Part shown: positions 10,140 to 21,189 of the stretch, in pieces
Numbering within the stretch: the stretch's first letter is position 1
Layout of the letters: the number at the start of each line of letters is the position of its first letter
Origin: Avena insularis
Lineage: Eukaryota > Streptophyta > Magnoliopsida > Poales > Poaceae
Assembly (NCBI GenBank): GCA_023614405.1
Contig: CM042692.1
Location: 123,311,503 to 123,375,502 of the forward strand
Length of the DNA stretch: 64,000 bases
Direction: 5' to 3'
Notes under the pieces: generated by a model
What the model was told of the DNA's origin: nothing
The model's input: only the letters and a program-made list of their open reading frames with translations
Database searches by the model: none
Position numbers and translations under genes: made by a program

Positions 10140-11540
10140 TCAAGACAAGCTCCCGGAATCAATGATATTTAGCTCATTCCTCAAATAGCAGAATCTTGCT
10201 TCATCAAGTGGCTTTGTAAAAATATCCGCCAGTTGGTTCTTGGTGCTCACAAAAAAAAGATCAATATCACCTCGAGCAACATGGTCACGAATAAAATGAT
10301 TCCGAATCTCAATATGCTTCGTCCTTGTGTGCTGAACTGGATTGTACGCAATTTTGATAGCACTTTCATTATCACATAAAAGAGGCACTTTGTCACAATT
10401 GACACCGTATTCCTTTAAAGTTTGCCTCATCCACAATAATTGAGTACAAGTGCTGGCAGCAGCAACATATTCAGCTTCGGCGGTGGAGAGAGATATACAA
10501 TTCTGCTTTTTGGAGGACCAACATACAAGAGATCTTCCCAAGAATTGACAAGCTCCAGAAGTGGACTTCCGATCATCCTTATCACCAGCCCAATCTGAGT
10601 CAGTATAACCACATAAAGAGAAATTGGAGCCCTTAGGATACCAGAGACCAAAGTTGGGAGAATGAACTAAATATCGAAAGATCCTCTTGACCGCCACTAA
10701 GTGGCTTTCTTTAGGAGCTGCTTGATACCTTGCACACACTCCCACACTCAACACAATATCGGGTCTAGATGCGCAGAGGTAAAGAAGAGAGCCGATCATG
10801 GACTGGTATACCTTTTGGTCCACATCTTTACCATGAGGGTTGAGTTCAAGATGACACTTTGTTTGCATCGGAGTAGCGACACCATTTAGATCCGTCATCT
10901 TGAATCTCTTGAGCATGTCTTGGATGTAGATCTCGAATCCAAGAAAGAACCGTAATTCCCCCATCATAGACATCTCAAACCTGTCAGTCATAAGCTTTGA
11001 AAATTCATCATTAAAAGCTTTGTTAGTAGAACCAAAAATGATATCGTCTACATATAGTTGGCATACGAAGAGCTCCCCCTTAACCTTCTTAGTAAAAAGA
11101 GTGGGGTCGATTTGCCCAACTTCGAAACCACGATCTAACAAAAGCTCTTTAAGGTGCTCATACCACGCACGTGGGGCTTGTTTAAGGCCATAGAGTGCCT
11201 TATCGAGTTTGTAGACATGGTTCGGGAAGTTAGGATCCTCAAACCCCGGGGGTTGCTTTATGTATACCAACTCATGTAGAGGACCGTTAAGGAAGGCACT
11301 CTTGACGTCCATTTGCTGCAACTTAAAATTGTTATGGGCAGCATAAGCAAGAAGGATACGGATGGACTCAAGGCGAGCCACAGGAGCATAGGTCTCGCCG
11401 AAGTCGATGCCCTCAACTTGGGAGTAACCTTGTGCCACAAGTCTTGCCTTGTTCCTCACAACAATGCCATTCTCATCTTGCTTGTTCTTGAAAATCCACT
11501 TGGTGCCGATAACATTGCGGCACTCTTTGGGTTTCTCCAC
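10140..11540 (-). CDS. Copia reverse transcriptase and RNase H
   Basis: This is the longest open frame of the element, 466 codons and free of stops; the first Met is just inside the domain, so the real N-terminus lies upstream beyond a TAG near 11550. RT motifs: [43 protein letters not shown] and the catalytic YVDDIIFGS. RNase H/connection motifs: [50 protein letters not shown]. It copies the RNA into DNA. Between LGFEI and YIQDMLKRF about a dozen residues usual in this family are missing, an in-frame deletion. The stop lies at 10140, followed by non-coding sequence. Confidence 0.93.
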   Translation of the reverse strand: MEKPKECRNVIGTKWIFKNKQDENGIVVRNKARLVAQGYSQVEGIDFGETYAPVARLESIRILLAYAAHNNFKLQQMDVKSAFLNGPLHELVYIKQPPGFEDPNFPNHVYKLDKALYGLKQAPRAWYEHLKELLLDRGFEVGQIDPTLFTKKVKGELFVCQLYVDDIIFGSTNKAFNDEFSKLMTDRFEMSMMGELRFFLGFEIYIQDMLKRFKMTDLNGVATPMQTKCHLELNPHGKDVDQKVYQSMIGSLLYLCASRPDIVLSVGVCARYQAAPKESHLVAVKRIFRYLVHSPNFGLWYPKGSNFSLCGYTDSDWAGDKDDRKSTSGACQFLGRSLVCWSSKKQNCISLSTAEAEYVAAASTCTQLLWMRQTLKEYGVNCDKVPLLCDNESAIKIAYNPVQHTRTKHIEIRNHFIRDHVARGDIDLFFVSTKNQLADIFTKPLDEARFCYLRNELNIIDSGSLS

Positions 11541-11599
11541 TAGTTTCTAGACTTTGTTGCGCTTGAAATTATTCAATTCTTCATGCATAGCAACAACCC

Positions 11600-13300
11600 A
11601 GTCTGGGTCTTCAAGAGATTCAAATACCTTCTTAGGTTCCACCATGGAGATATGAGCTTGATGCTCACCAAAACTGGCCAATTATCTTCTTGTAGAAACC
11701 CTTCGTCGAAGATCACCAACAACCTTGTCGAGAGTGTGACCCCTCAACTCAAGGTTACGATCAGCCCGAGCCTTGCGACGAAGTTCAATAAGTTTATTGT
11801 CTCTTGGTGGAGGAGATTCATCACTTGAGTCTGCATTGGAAGCATTTTATCCGCCTTGATCAGTAACTGGAACATCAGTAGCAGGTGGTGGAGATGTATG
11901 CCCTTGAGGTGAATCCGTAGCCGTAGCAGGAGGCTGCAGAACTGGAGAGACAGGGCCGGATAATCCAGCCGATGAAGAGGCCGGATAATCCGGCCTGGGA
12001 GTACTTGTAGCATCTTCATCAGGGAGCATGGGACTTGCTTGAACGGGCGAGGAGCCGGATAATCCGGGGTCAGCCGGAAAATCCAGCCTGGAGCTTGCGA
12101 TGATATCTTCACCACCAGGAGCAGAAAGGTCAGCTGGAACGGGTTGGCCAGATAATCCGGTGTCCACCGGAAAATCCGGCCTGGAGCTTTCTGGAGCATC
12201 TTGACCTTTAGCAGTTGACGGAGATGGTGTAGAAGTTGCCCCCGTGGTTGGAGCATGTTGCGCATGTGTAGATGAGGGCTCTATATGAGTAGAGCATTGT
12301 CCTTCCCGGTCCGTCACAAGGGGTTCCTCAATGGGGAGGAAGAATCCCACGCCCATTCTTCTTATGGCATCTTGGGGTATTTCAACATCTGCATCACAAA
12401 CACCAACTTGTTCAAGACGGAACCGGCCATTTTCCTCGAACACCAGACTACAAAATTCTACAACAGTTCCGGAGAGCTTATTGTAGACTCTATAAGTGTG
12501 GGATTCGGCACCATAACCAACAAAAATACCTTCTAGAGCCTTAGATTCAAACTTAGATAAATGAACTCCTTTAATAAGAAAGAAACACTTACACCCGAAT
12601 ACCCGAAAGTATGAGATGTTTGGCTTGTTAACGGTAAGTATTTCATACGGAGTCTTGTCCAAAATCTTGCGGAGGTATAAACGGTTGGATGAATGACAAG
12701 CAGTAGAGATTGCTTCAGCCCAGAAGTTATATGGAGATTTGAATTCGGCCAACATTGATCTTGCCATGTCCATTAGAGTCCGATTCTTCCTCTCGGCTAC
12801 ACCATTTTGTTGAGGGGTGTACGCAGCGGAATATTGATGTCTTATCCCCTCTTCACTTAGGAACTCATTTACGGTGTAGTTCTTGAACTCCGAGCCGTTA
12901 TCACTCCTTAAAGCCAGAATGGGGACATTGTGTTGACGTTGAACCTCGTTGGCGAAGTCGATGACAGTTTATTGCGTTTCACTCTTCAACTTGAAGAAAT
13001 AAACCCAAGTGTATCTAGAGTAATCATCAACAATCACTAGACAATACTTCTTCCCACCGAGGCTTGCATGAGATGGAGGTCCGAAGAGGTCCACATGAAG
13101 GAGCTCCAAGATCCTTTTTGAAGAGATAATGGTTTTCCTTCGATGAGGTGAATCATGCATTTTCCCTTCAACACACGCCCTACAAACACGTTCTTTGGCA
13201 AAAGAGACATTTTCTTTTAGTGCAAGAATGTGGCCACCCTTGTGGAGACTTTGCAAAGTTTTCATATTGATGTGGGCATAGCCAACCCACGCCAGCCTTT
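11600..13300 (-). pseudogene. Copia integrase with long Pro/Ser-rich linker to RT
   Basis: From 13265 the frame shows the C-x2-C half of the zinc-binding domain (VCRACVEGKM) and HVDLFGP with the first catalytic Asp; SDNGSEF at about 12905-12885 has the second Asp, and GVAERKN has the Glu, 35 residues after it: a full DDE set. In-frame TAA codons at 12971-12969 and just after 11847 break the frame. From about 12260 to 11870 the protein becomes a Pro/Ser/Asp-rich linker that contains repeated RPDYPA and GLSG peptides encoded by the CCGGATAATCC palindrome. More stops at about 11680 and 11550 precede RT. Confidence 0.85.
11946..12182. repeat. Palindromes inside the integrase-RT linker coding region
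   Basis: Five or six copies at about 11954, 11981, 12054, 12073, 12149 and 12166 with arms CCGGATAATCCGG or CCGGAAAATCC. They are translated as repeated RPDYPA/RPDFPV and GLSG peptides. Confidence 0.85.
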
Positions 13301-13704
13301 CCGAAAAGACACATCGGGCCTGTAGTGGTTTTCCCCGAAAAGTTCACCACGTACAGGTCGTTTTCGACATATCCCACGAAAGCGACTTTTAGAGACTTGC
13401 TCCACAAGAGTACCACTAAATCAGCATCAATGTAAACTGCAAAGCCCATCTTACCAAGGGCACGAACTGAAAGTAAGTTATACCAGAGGGTCTCAACAAG
13501 CATGATGTCCACGAGGGAGATATCGTGAGCCACCACAACTTTGCCGAGACCCCATACCTCAGATTTTGACTTGTCACCATAGGAGACGGTAATGTGATCA
13601 TGGTTTGGCCGCATCTTCGTGATGATCTCCTTGCTTCCGGTCATATGACTCGTACAACCACTATCGAGTACCCATTGAGAACCATCGGAAGCATAGCCCT
13701 GCAA
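13180..13704 (-). pseudogene. Copia aspartic protease and start of GAG-pre-integrase
   Basis: The frame begins QWVLDSGCTSHMTG: the DSG catalytic triad motif of copia protease is intact, with the usual WxxDSG(C/A)(T/S) context. It cleaves the polyprotein. The protease runs to about residue 100; after residue 135 the frame drifts out of the GAG-pre-integrase domain, whose proper continuation is in the frame starting near 13265. A frameshift near 13300 therefore separates protease from integrase. Confidence 0.85.
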
Positions 13705-13709
13705 GAAAA

Positions 13710-14483
13710 TTACTTCTTGGTTTTAGGTACCCATTTTTCAATGGGTCCTCTCATGTTAGTAACAAGGGTCTTGGGAACCCAAATAGACCAAGGAATGTAA
13801 CAATCATAAGGCCCTACATAAGTAGCATAAACATCACCATAAGAATCACAATGTAGTTCGAAATTAGGATTGTTGATCCCTGCAAAACCATCATAATTAG
13901 TCTTGTCATTTGTAATGTTGCTAGTCTTTGATTGAGCAGTCTTCTTCTTCTTCTTTTTCTTGCTCTTTATCTTGGGTATGTAACCAAGACCTTCTTTACT
14001 GTGGTTTGTCCTTTGCCTGCTCAGTATCTCATCAATAACCCCTTTACCTTTGTGTTGAGAACTTCTTGTAAGATCTTCTTTTCCAAGGGATGAAGAGGAG
14101 GTACTTGGCACGTCATACCGTTTCAATTGAGTTTGGAGCTGGTCATGAGACTCATTTAGAGTAGAATGATCACTCTTCAATGCCTTGTGAGCACTTTCAA
14201 GATCATCAAACTTCTCCAAAAGTCTAGCATGAACAACCCCAAAATCAATCTTTTCTTTCTTTAGTTTCTTTACCTTGGCAAGAGCATGATCATGTTCTTT
14301 AATGAGCTGAGCTACAGCTTCCTCTTGTGACTCCTCTAGGGATTCGAGTCTTTCTTCCAAAGAAACTCGAGCTTCCTCTTCCTCTTTCAAAGCATTCTTC
14401 AAAGAGGCTATCTCCAAGGCATCTTCTCTTTCAATTCTGCCCTTTTCTTCAAGGAGATCTTCGGCTTGAGCAAGTTGACTCAT
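13710..14483 (-). pseudogene. Coiled-coil and basic region between gag knuckle and protease
   Basis: This is a 257-codon open stretch in another frame than the upstream gag, joined by a frameshift near 14520. Residues 1-125 are heptad-rich (LAQAEDLLEEKGRIERED, EEEEARVSLEERLESLEE), predicting a long coiled coil; residues 175-186 are a lysine run. Sireviruses are known for a coiled-coil gag extension that may contact host light-chain 8-like proteins. It sits directly before the protease; loss of frame separates it from both neighbours. Confidence 0.75.
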
Positions 14484-16155
14484 AAGAGCATCAAAATGGA
14501 GTTTGTGCTCACCTTGTAGGTTAGTGAAAAATTATCCAAGGCAATAACTTCTTCTTTCATTTCAAGACTGTCATGATCATCCATATCCAAAATTATGTTA
14601 GTCTTAGGAAATGAGGAGTTAGAAGTTGATACCTCGGATCCTCTTGCCATTAGACAAGTGGCGTTGTTGTTGATGGCGTTCTCGTTCGGCGAGTCAAAGA
14701 GAGAGGAGGGAGTCGATGTGGTGGCTATAGCAGCCACTTCTCGGGAACTATCATCATCCTCTTCATCTTCACTTGCAGAGGAGTATTCCTCTTGAGCTAC
14801 AAGTACCATCTTGGGTTGCTTCTTGAAAGGGCCATTCTTCTTAGCAAACGGCTTCTTCTTAGGAGCTTTGGGTTTCTCTTTGATAATGAGCCTGCCACCA
14901 TTGTCTTCTCTATTTTCATAAGGACACTCGGCTACAAAGTGCAGTCTATCTCCACAGTTGAAGCAAGTTCTCAATCTTGGGCCACTTTCTCTTCTTCCAT
15001 TTGACCCGTTCTTGCGCTCAAGTTCAGACTTGGCTTTGGCAGGGTCCTTCCAAAAGTTCCTTGCATAGAATGCCATGTACTCACCATGTGCACGTTTGAC
15101 CTCATCGGGGCAGTCCATGGATATCCTCTCAATAGCTCCTTCATCGTCCTGTTACTCAACAACATTGGCTTTGAGAGCCACATTGACACCCTTTTGCATT
15201 CCAATGGCCCGAGCACGGGCATCTTCAGCATTCTTTGCCACCACTTTGAATGACGCCATTTATTGCATGACTTCATTGGATGTCATTTTATGATAGTTGT
15301 ATCTACCTTGCAAGCTCTTCAAATCCGTTGGTTCGAAAGGCATTAAGGCACTCACATACTTTCTTTTTATCCATGCATCATCAATGTGAGTGGCCCCATG
15401 CTTCCGAAATGTTGTTGCGATGCCCTTGAGTCTTCTATACATGTCCTCATGGTTTTCACCATCCAACATGTAGAATCCCTCAGCTTCATTACTAAGGGCA
15501 TCATACCTGTTTCTTCTCATGCTTTCATTTCCAACAAAAAGGTCCGTAAGAGCTTCCCATGCCTCTTTAGCTGTGTTGAGATGTTCAATGTGTGGCATGT
15601 CCTTGGGACCCACACCCAGCTGTATCATGTGGAGAGCAGTGGCATTCAACTGGCTATCCACAACTTCCTTTCTTGTTAGATTGATTTGATCTCCAATATG
15701 AAGACCTTCTTCAATAATCCTCCACAATTCAATAGAGGAGCTGCAAACATGAGATTTCATTAGAAATTGCCATTGGTTAAAAGAGGATGCAGTGAGCTTG
15801 GGTAGATCACCCCTATTGTTTATATGAGGATGAGAGATAGGTGGGTCGGGGGAATATACGTGGCGAACCTCACTATATTCCTCCTTACCACTTCCCTTTT
15901 TGGAGGTGGAGCCATTTATTTTTTCACCTTCCACATCATCATCCTTGGATCCGGTGTTACCCTTTCCTTAGATGATGGTGAGGGAGCCTCAGAGGAGGAT
16001 GGAGATGGGGCTATCGATGATGTAAGGCGAGCAATCATTTGATTCATCTCCTCCATCTTGGCCTCAAAGGATTTCAACAAGGTTGTTTCCAACGACTTGA
16101 GATCATCCATTGTGACCTTATCCATAGCCTCATTTCCATCATCCTTGGTACCCAT
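14480..16155 (-). pseudogene. gag: Sirevirus gag (UBN2-type domain and zinc knuckle)
   Basis: The reading starts at ATG 16155, only about 35 bases after the primer site. An N-terminal charged, Ser-rich segment (79 codons) shifts frame near 15960 and continues at 15934. The 15934-15260 part contains SFNQWQFLMKSHV and EAWEALTDLF, typical of UBN2-type copia gag, which forms the particle. In-frame TAA codons lie at 15262-15260 and 15154-15152. The same frame then carries a CCHC knuckle, CFNCGDRLHFVAEC, at about 14970-14930, for RNA binding, and an acidic tail (EDEEDDD). The frame ends at 14480, overlapping the next one. Two stops and at least one frameshift make it a pseudogene. Confidence 0.85.
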
Positions 16156-16190
16156 ACTACTATTAGGTGGTTAAGCCCGAATTAAGAGCC

Positions 16191-16205
16191 GGGGCTCTGA
16201 TACCA
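16191..16205 (-). other. Primer binding site (initiator Met-tRNA)
   Basis: The minus strand reads TGGTATCAGAGCCCC, complementary to the 3' end of plant initiator methionine tRNA, two bases inside the 5' LTR. This is the usual priming site for copia elements. Confidence 0.95.
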
Positions 16206-16910
16206 ATTGAAATGAATCATATGGGCACCTAGAGGGGGGGTGAATAGGTGCTACACCAATTTTTAATTCTTTTTCAATTTTAGGCTTAGCACAAAGGTAA
16301 ATTCTCTAGATAAACTAATGTGTGGAATTTCCCTATATGCAAACTTATCTACTAGCGAGTAAGGAGCGAGTGGAAGAGGAACGAGTGAACCGAAGTGAAG
16401 CACGCGGAGACACAGGATTTGTTTGACCGCCGTTCCTTCCTTGTTAAGGGAAGTACGTCTGCGTTGGAGGGGTGGGCGGTGCTAAGACCACCACGCCACA
16501 AAAGGTCTTACCCTTTTCTCCGATGGATCTCGCCACAACAGGCTAATCCACCTTCCACTATAGGTACCCTTCGAGGCGGGCACCGACGCCTTTACACAAC
16601 TAGCGGGGCAACAACTCCACAACAACTTGGAGGCTCCCGAAATGACAACAAGCTGCCACAAGAACAAAGTTGTAAACACAATAACAAGATCTAGGTATTG
16701 ACAAGAATACTAGATCAGGGATTTCTCCAAGTGAATGGAGAGGAGTTGAAGCGCTTGATTCTTGATGTTGATGATGAACTTCTCCTCCTTCAATTCCACC
16801 AAATATCAAGACCTTCGAGTGGTTGAAGTGGGAGATTGAGAATGAGAGCTCTTGCACAAGGTCTGGTCAATTTCGAATGAATCAAGAAGTCTGATCGTTG
16901 GGGAAGAAGG

Positions 16911-16920
16911 GGTACTTATA
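16911..16920 (-). promoter_or_regulatory. TATA box of the 5' LTR
   Basis: The minus strand reads TATAAGTACC, followed by a pyrimidine-rich leader. The same motif is at 6491-6500 in the 3' LTR. Its position in the middle of the LTR fits a U3/R boundary; the start site would be about 30 bases further on, near 16885. The palindrome array lies just upstream in transcription sense (16955-17380). Confidence 0.6.
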
Positions 16921-16949
16921 CCCCCTTCCAAAAACCAGCCGTTGCACAT

Positions 16950-17380
16950 TTTGGGGGCCGGATTATCCGGCCCAAGTGAGGGCCGGATTATCCGGCCTGG
17001 GGAAAACACCGCCCCAGACTCGGAATATCCGGCAGATAATCCGCCCCCTCACAGAGCGTCGCGCCGAGCTTGCCCTTGATCAACTTCTGGGGGCCGGATT
17101 ATCCGGCCTGGGGAAGAAAAACCGCCCCAGTTCGGATTTTTCAGGAGAAAATCCGACCGGATATCGAGCGACTCGCCTTGGCTCCTTTGCTCGAAAACTA
17201 GGGGCCGGATTATCCGGCCCTTGTGAAACCCGGATTATCCGGCCTAGGGAGGAAAAACCGCCCCAGTTCGGATTTTCCGGGAGAAAATCCGACTAGACAC
17301 AGAGTGACGCGCCTTGGCTTCCTTGAGAGATGAGGTAGGCCGGATTATCCGACCCTTGGAGGGGCGGATTATCCGGCCCC
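16950..17380. repeat. Palindrome array in the 5' LTR
   Basis: Copies near 16959, 16984, 17022, 17034, 17093, 17126, 17206, 17230, 17265, 17340 and 17363; several are the full 17-base GGCCGGATTATCCGGCC, which is self-complementary apart from the central base. Copies of a CGGATTTTCC-GGAGAAAATCCG type alternate with them. The array lies upstream of the TATA element in the U3 part of the LTR. Confidence 0.93.
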
Positions 17381-17479
17381 CTCAAAACTTCCTGCACACT
17401 TAGTACACATGAAAAGTCTCCATAGTATTGTTATCTAACACGCAAAACATAGGAAAACATGAAATGTTCTTTCATCGGG

Positions 17480-18472
17480 GACTGTGGTCCAGCTCGATGT
17501 TAGAGGGGGAGAAGGTCGACACCCTCAAGATGCACATCGCATCACTAGACGCGGCCAGCCTGACAGGTCTGCCAGTGGCTATGGAATTTCTCCAGCGCCG
17601 GATAGCCCCGCTGTAGAGGCACAACAAGGATTTGTGGGATCTGGACGAGGCGAACCACATGCCACTGGGAGCGGGCATCACTGATGACGTGGTCATGGAG
17701 GAGTTCCTTCATGAGCTCCTTCACACGACCGTCGTTCTTGAGCTCCCTGCAAGGGCCTAGTCGCTCTACCTCGATGGGCAAAAAGTGGAGATCCGCTCGG
17801 TGCTCCTACACTTTGATGAGTGGGGGATTCTCCTGCTTGGTCACACGGGATGATGGGATAACCCTCTAGGTGCCAGTTCGTCATTCGTGCCCCATGCCCA
17901 GGGCGGAGGTGATGGGGCGGTGCCTTCTGAGGAGATAGAGTCCACGTGGAGCAACATGGGAGGGGAGCGATCCCTAGGTCACACTTGGCGAGGAGCGCAC
18001 GAGAGCCTCGGTCCTTGAAGATTCCACCGGGAGAGGGGATGCTGTCGGAAAGGTCGTTTTTTGAGGGGCATATATCAGAGCTCCAGTGGGGATTTCATTC
18101 CTCCTGGGATGAAGTGGGGGCGCTAGAGCCATCGGGCATCAGGTGTTGCTAGGTATGCTCCCTCTCCTTCCCTTCATAGGCTGCCGCTATCATCTCTGCT
18201 TAGCTGTTTCGATTTTCTGCAACGAGGTCCCCTCCAAAAGAGAAGGAAGCTGAAGAGAAGCTCCGTGAAGGAGATCCACCCGGTGGTATGCCTCGTCCTT
18301 CCTTATTCACTGCTGGTGGCACAACCCACCGCAACCATTGCTCTCATGGCGAGGGACGACCTCGCGCCGATGGACTCGGCTCCTCGATAGGCTACGTCAA
18401 CTCCTCCTACTATGGAAAAGGCTGCTCTGACCAAGCCCCCTGCCGAGGTGGGCCAGGTTGTGGTCGTGCCAT
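17480..18472 (+). pseudogene. Gypsy-type transposon protein gene, 3' part
   Basis: This continues the gene interrupted at 5786: leaving out the element and one copy of the TCGGG duplication keeps the frame. The encoded stretch includes the family-typical RRIAPL, RHNKDLWDLDEA segment (17596-17655). In-frame stops at 17614 and 17758 (TAG, CAG-like context) and 17849 (TGA) show it is dead. Beyond about 18000 the frame degrades, with only Ala/Pro-rich remnants up to the next element at 18473. The other part of this Tat-like element is not in the window. Confidence 0.6.
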
Positions 18473-19895
18473 TGATGACTACAAGTGCACAAATAGTTTG
18501 TAGCTAGTTTTGAAATAAAGATATCGATCCCACAGGGAGCAGGAGTTTGAAGTCTAATAATCCTTGAAACAAATATTGCAATAGAAATGCTATATAAAGT
18601 TCTAAGTAACAAGATAAAATGCGAGTATTGTGTAAAAAGGTGTTTTTGGGTATAAGAGCAATAATAAAGTAAAGCAAAATAACTTAGTACAGAAAGTAAG
18701 TATCGCGTATGTAAGAAAGATTGGGACTGCAGTAGGGAAAATGGCGTTCTCAGGGAGTAGCGGATACACCACTAGTATTGTAAACATTTAAGATAAAGAT
18801 TATCATCATGAACATTCTCAACTATGTATGTGTGGGAGGAACTCCGTATTTGGACGAATAGGCAACAACCGCTGCTCACATCATCCTCATAACCACATCA
18901 GTCAGCAATCGACATCAATCGAATTACTACGCTATTAAGGGACGTAATCCCGTAGGACGTATCCCATGGCATGGATAGTGTTCCGTGAGTTTCCTCGATT
19001 TCCCAAGTTGAAACGTAAGGAGTGCCAATAGCTTTATAGTCATTGTAAGTGCTAGCACGCCTCCGTCTACCAACAAGTAGTTCCCTCCATCAAGTCCCCG
19101 CAAGAGGCAAATATTGAGAGGTCGGCTTCTCTCAACATCAAGATGTAGAGAATCTAACACATGGTCACAACAATGAATATCATAATAGACTTTATCTTAT
19201 TTCAATCTCATACTAGGGTTTCTCCATCTCCCCAAGAACTAATTATCTACTCAGACATGGAGGCAATCAACATCATAGCAATGATAATGGAAACAATCAT
19301 AGATGAATAGTACTTGTATAAATCCACAATGAGTATCGGAATTACAACAAGATCTAGATTGGATGGATGGAGATGGTGGTGATGCAGCGATGGATGATGA
19401 AGATTGATGCCTTAGCCTCCTGGATCTGCGCAGGGCAAAGATGGATCCCTTATGGATGAGTTCCCCCTCCAGATGCCTTCCGGAGGTGAGGTTTCTATGA
19501 TTTCTGGGTGTTCTGTATGTCGTCTCCTCGAACCAATTGTACGGGGTGAAACTATTTGACGAGTCAGAGGCGGTGCCAACTATACAGCCAGAGCTATACA
19601 AGCAGAAGAGTTGCTCCCGCCATATAGTTGGTCATTGGGCTCTCTGCCTCCCTTGTTTGCTTCTGGTTTTCTTGTGGTATTATTAATATTTCCCAAATAA
19701 GGGATTTACGTTCTTTTTGACTCCTTTTCTCCACAGTACAACTGCTTCAATAATTGTATCCATTGGATCCATCATCTGTCCTGATCCTGGTGAAAACAGA
19801 CATAAAATGTGCCCGCGAGCACCGTAAAATACCAAGAGCCTACATCTACAATGCAAAATAATAATGTAAAACATGATGCAAATATGCACTCATCA
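18473..19895 (-). repeat. 3' LTR of the Athila-like element
   Basis: A 1423-bp repeat starting TGATGACTACAAG and ending CACTCATCA. Its first ~1030 bp match 26022-27055. The last part (about 19505-19895) has no partner in the window; it holds GTACGG/CTATACAG/CCATATAGTTGG pieces (19539-19630) resembling the internal tandem repeat. Confidence 0.92.
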
Positions 19896-19910
19896 ACTTC
19901 CCCAAGCTTA
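19896..19910 (-). other. Polypurine tract
   Basis: The minus strand reads TAAGCTTGGGGAAGT just before the 3' LTR, the usual Athila-type tract. Confidence 0.8.
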
Positions 19911-20928
19911 GACTCTTGCTCATCCCGAGCAAGTTTTTAGCTTAATGGATGTGATCCTCATATTCATGAAGCCGAGTCGATAAAATAAATGAGGTAATTG
20001 CAGCATGTGTTTATCATGTACGATACAAGGGAATAAGTTCATGAATAGTACCTTACTCGAACCATCTGAATAGTATTGGAAGGCTTCCACACCTTAGTTA
20101 TCAATAGTTCATTAAAGGTGAATCTCAACATAATGTAAAAGAATCCAGTTCAACCAAATGAGTTAACGAGGTAGTCCCAAGTGTTTTAGGATCAACATAT
20201 TCACTTGGGATTCAAAATCTCAAAAGTGTCTCTTTGTCATACTACAATATAGTCGTATATGCCTATTTTCTCTTTACACATTTGCTCTTTTTCTTCTTTC
20301 TTTTTCTTTTCTTTTGCATGTATGCTCACACTTTTTTAAGTGCTGTGCAAAGGAGCTAGCCATATATCCCACCTTATGTAGGAATTCAAAGTTCAACGAT
20401 CTCAATTATCAAATTCCAACTGTATATGAAACATTCATATGACTTGAGATTCTACCATGACTTGTTATCACCTATTTGAATAGCACTTTCATTTTCCTTT
20501 ATTCAAGGTTTCTTTTTCAACTTAATTGTATAGATAATTTTCCTTTGTGAATCAAACCGTAGACTTACAGCATATTGATCAAATTATCTTTATGTGTTCC
20601 ATTAGTACCAATGGTGTGGAAGACTCCTATTGCTATAATCAAGTGCAAGTAAAATCATACTCAAGCCTTTCATATATCAATAAAGCAAACACAAACTCAA
20701 TATTGCTCCATATATAATAATAAACTCGGAATTTCATAAAAGGGATCGACTATTCCTGAAGAGAATTCTAATGATGCAAACTTTATTTCTAGTTTGAACT
20801 AATGCAAGAATAATAATAAAAACTTATAAGATAGATTACAAGGTCTTAAAGATGTCCCCAAGCTTGGAATCAAGCCAGGCAGGATCAAATAATCCCTTGT
20901 GATTATTTGATACCGTGATTGTTGTAGA
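19911..20928 (-). other. Non-coding 3' region of the Athila-like element
   Basis: AT-rich sequence between the coiled-coil ORF and the polypurine tract. A T/C-rich run (20265-20310) and nothing coding were seen. Confidence 0.6.
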
Positions 20929-21162
20929 TCACTGTGGTGCCATGGCATGTAACACCGTGGTGTGTAGCTTCTTGTTGGTCTCCTCTAGAGAAGTTATGCG
21001 GCTGTAGCACCTGCATAGATCATATTGCAGAGTGTCCACTCTATCTGCAAGCTTGGTCACCAACGGAAGGAGATATTCCTTCTTCTCCATCTCATTGAGA
21101 CGGTGACGGACTTCGACATGATGGAGTAGCTCCTGCTTCTGATATATCTCTAGTGCCCGCAC
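20929..21162 (-). CDS. Short coiled-coil ORF, Athila-like element
   Basis: A 77-codon frame, HHVEVRHRLNEMEKKEYLLPLVTKLADRVDTLQYDLCRCYSRITSLEETNKKLH, with a heptad pattern that predicts a coiled coil. It follows the 161-codon ORF after 27 bases and a stop and probably belongs to the same original protein. No function is known. Confidence 0.45.
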   Translation of the reverse strand: MRALEIYQKQELLHHVEVRHRLNEMEKKEYLLPLVTKLADRVDTLQYDLCRCYSRITSLEETNKKLHTTVLHAMAPQ

Positions 21163-21189
21163 GTGATCCTTGGTCCTGGGGATAACTTC

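Larger units (their letters stand above)
5787..17474 (-). mobile_element. Complete Sirevirus-like Ty1/copia retrotransposon
   Basis: An 11.7-kb element on the minus strand with two LTRs (1256 and 1267 bp), each bounded TG...CA, and an exact target duplication TCGGG (5782-5786 and 17475-17479). A primer site complementary to initiator Met-tRNA lies inside the right (5') LTR and a polypurine tract inside the left (3') LTR. Domain order on the minus strand is gag (UBN2-type plus zinc knuckle), coiled coil, protease, integrase, RT and RNase H, the copia order. Sirevirus traits are the long gag with a coiled-coil region, an extra ORF pair after pol, and LTRs full of CCGGA/TCCGG palindromes like those of maize Opie/Ji. 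Several stops and frameshifts make this copy non-autonomous now. Confidence 0.95.
16208..17474 (-). repeat. 5' LTR of the Sirevirus-like element
   Basis: The 1267-bp terminal repeat borders the primer binding site, which makes it the 5' LTR of this minus-strand element. It holds well-preserved palindromes between 16955 and 17380 and the promoter TATA element at 16911-16920. Confidence 0.95.
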
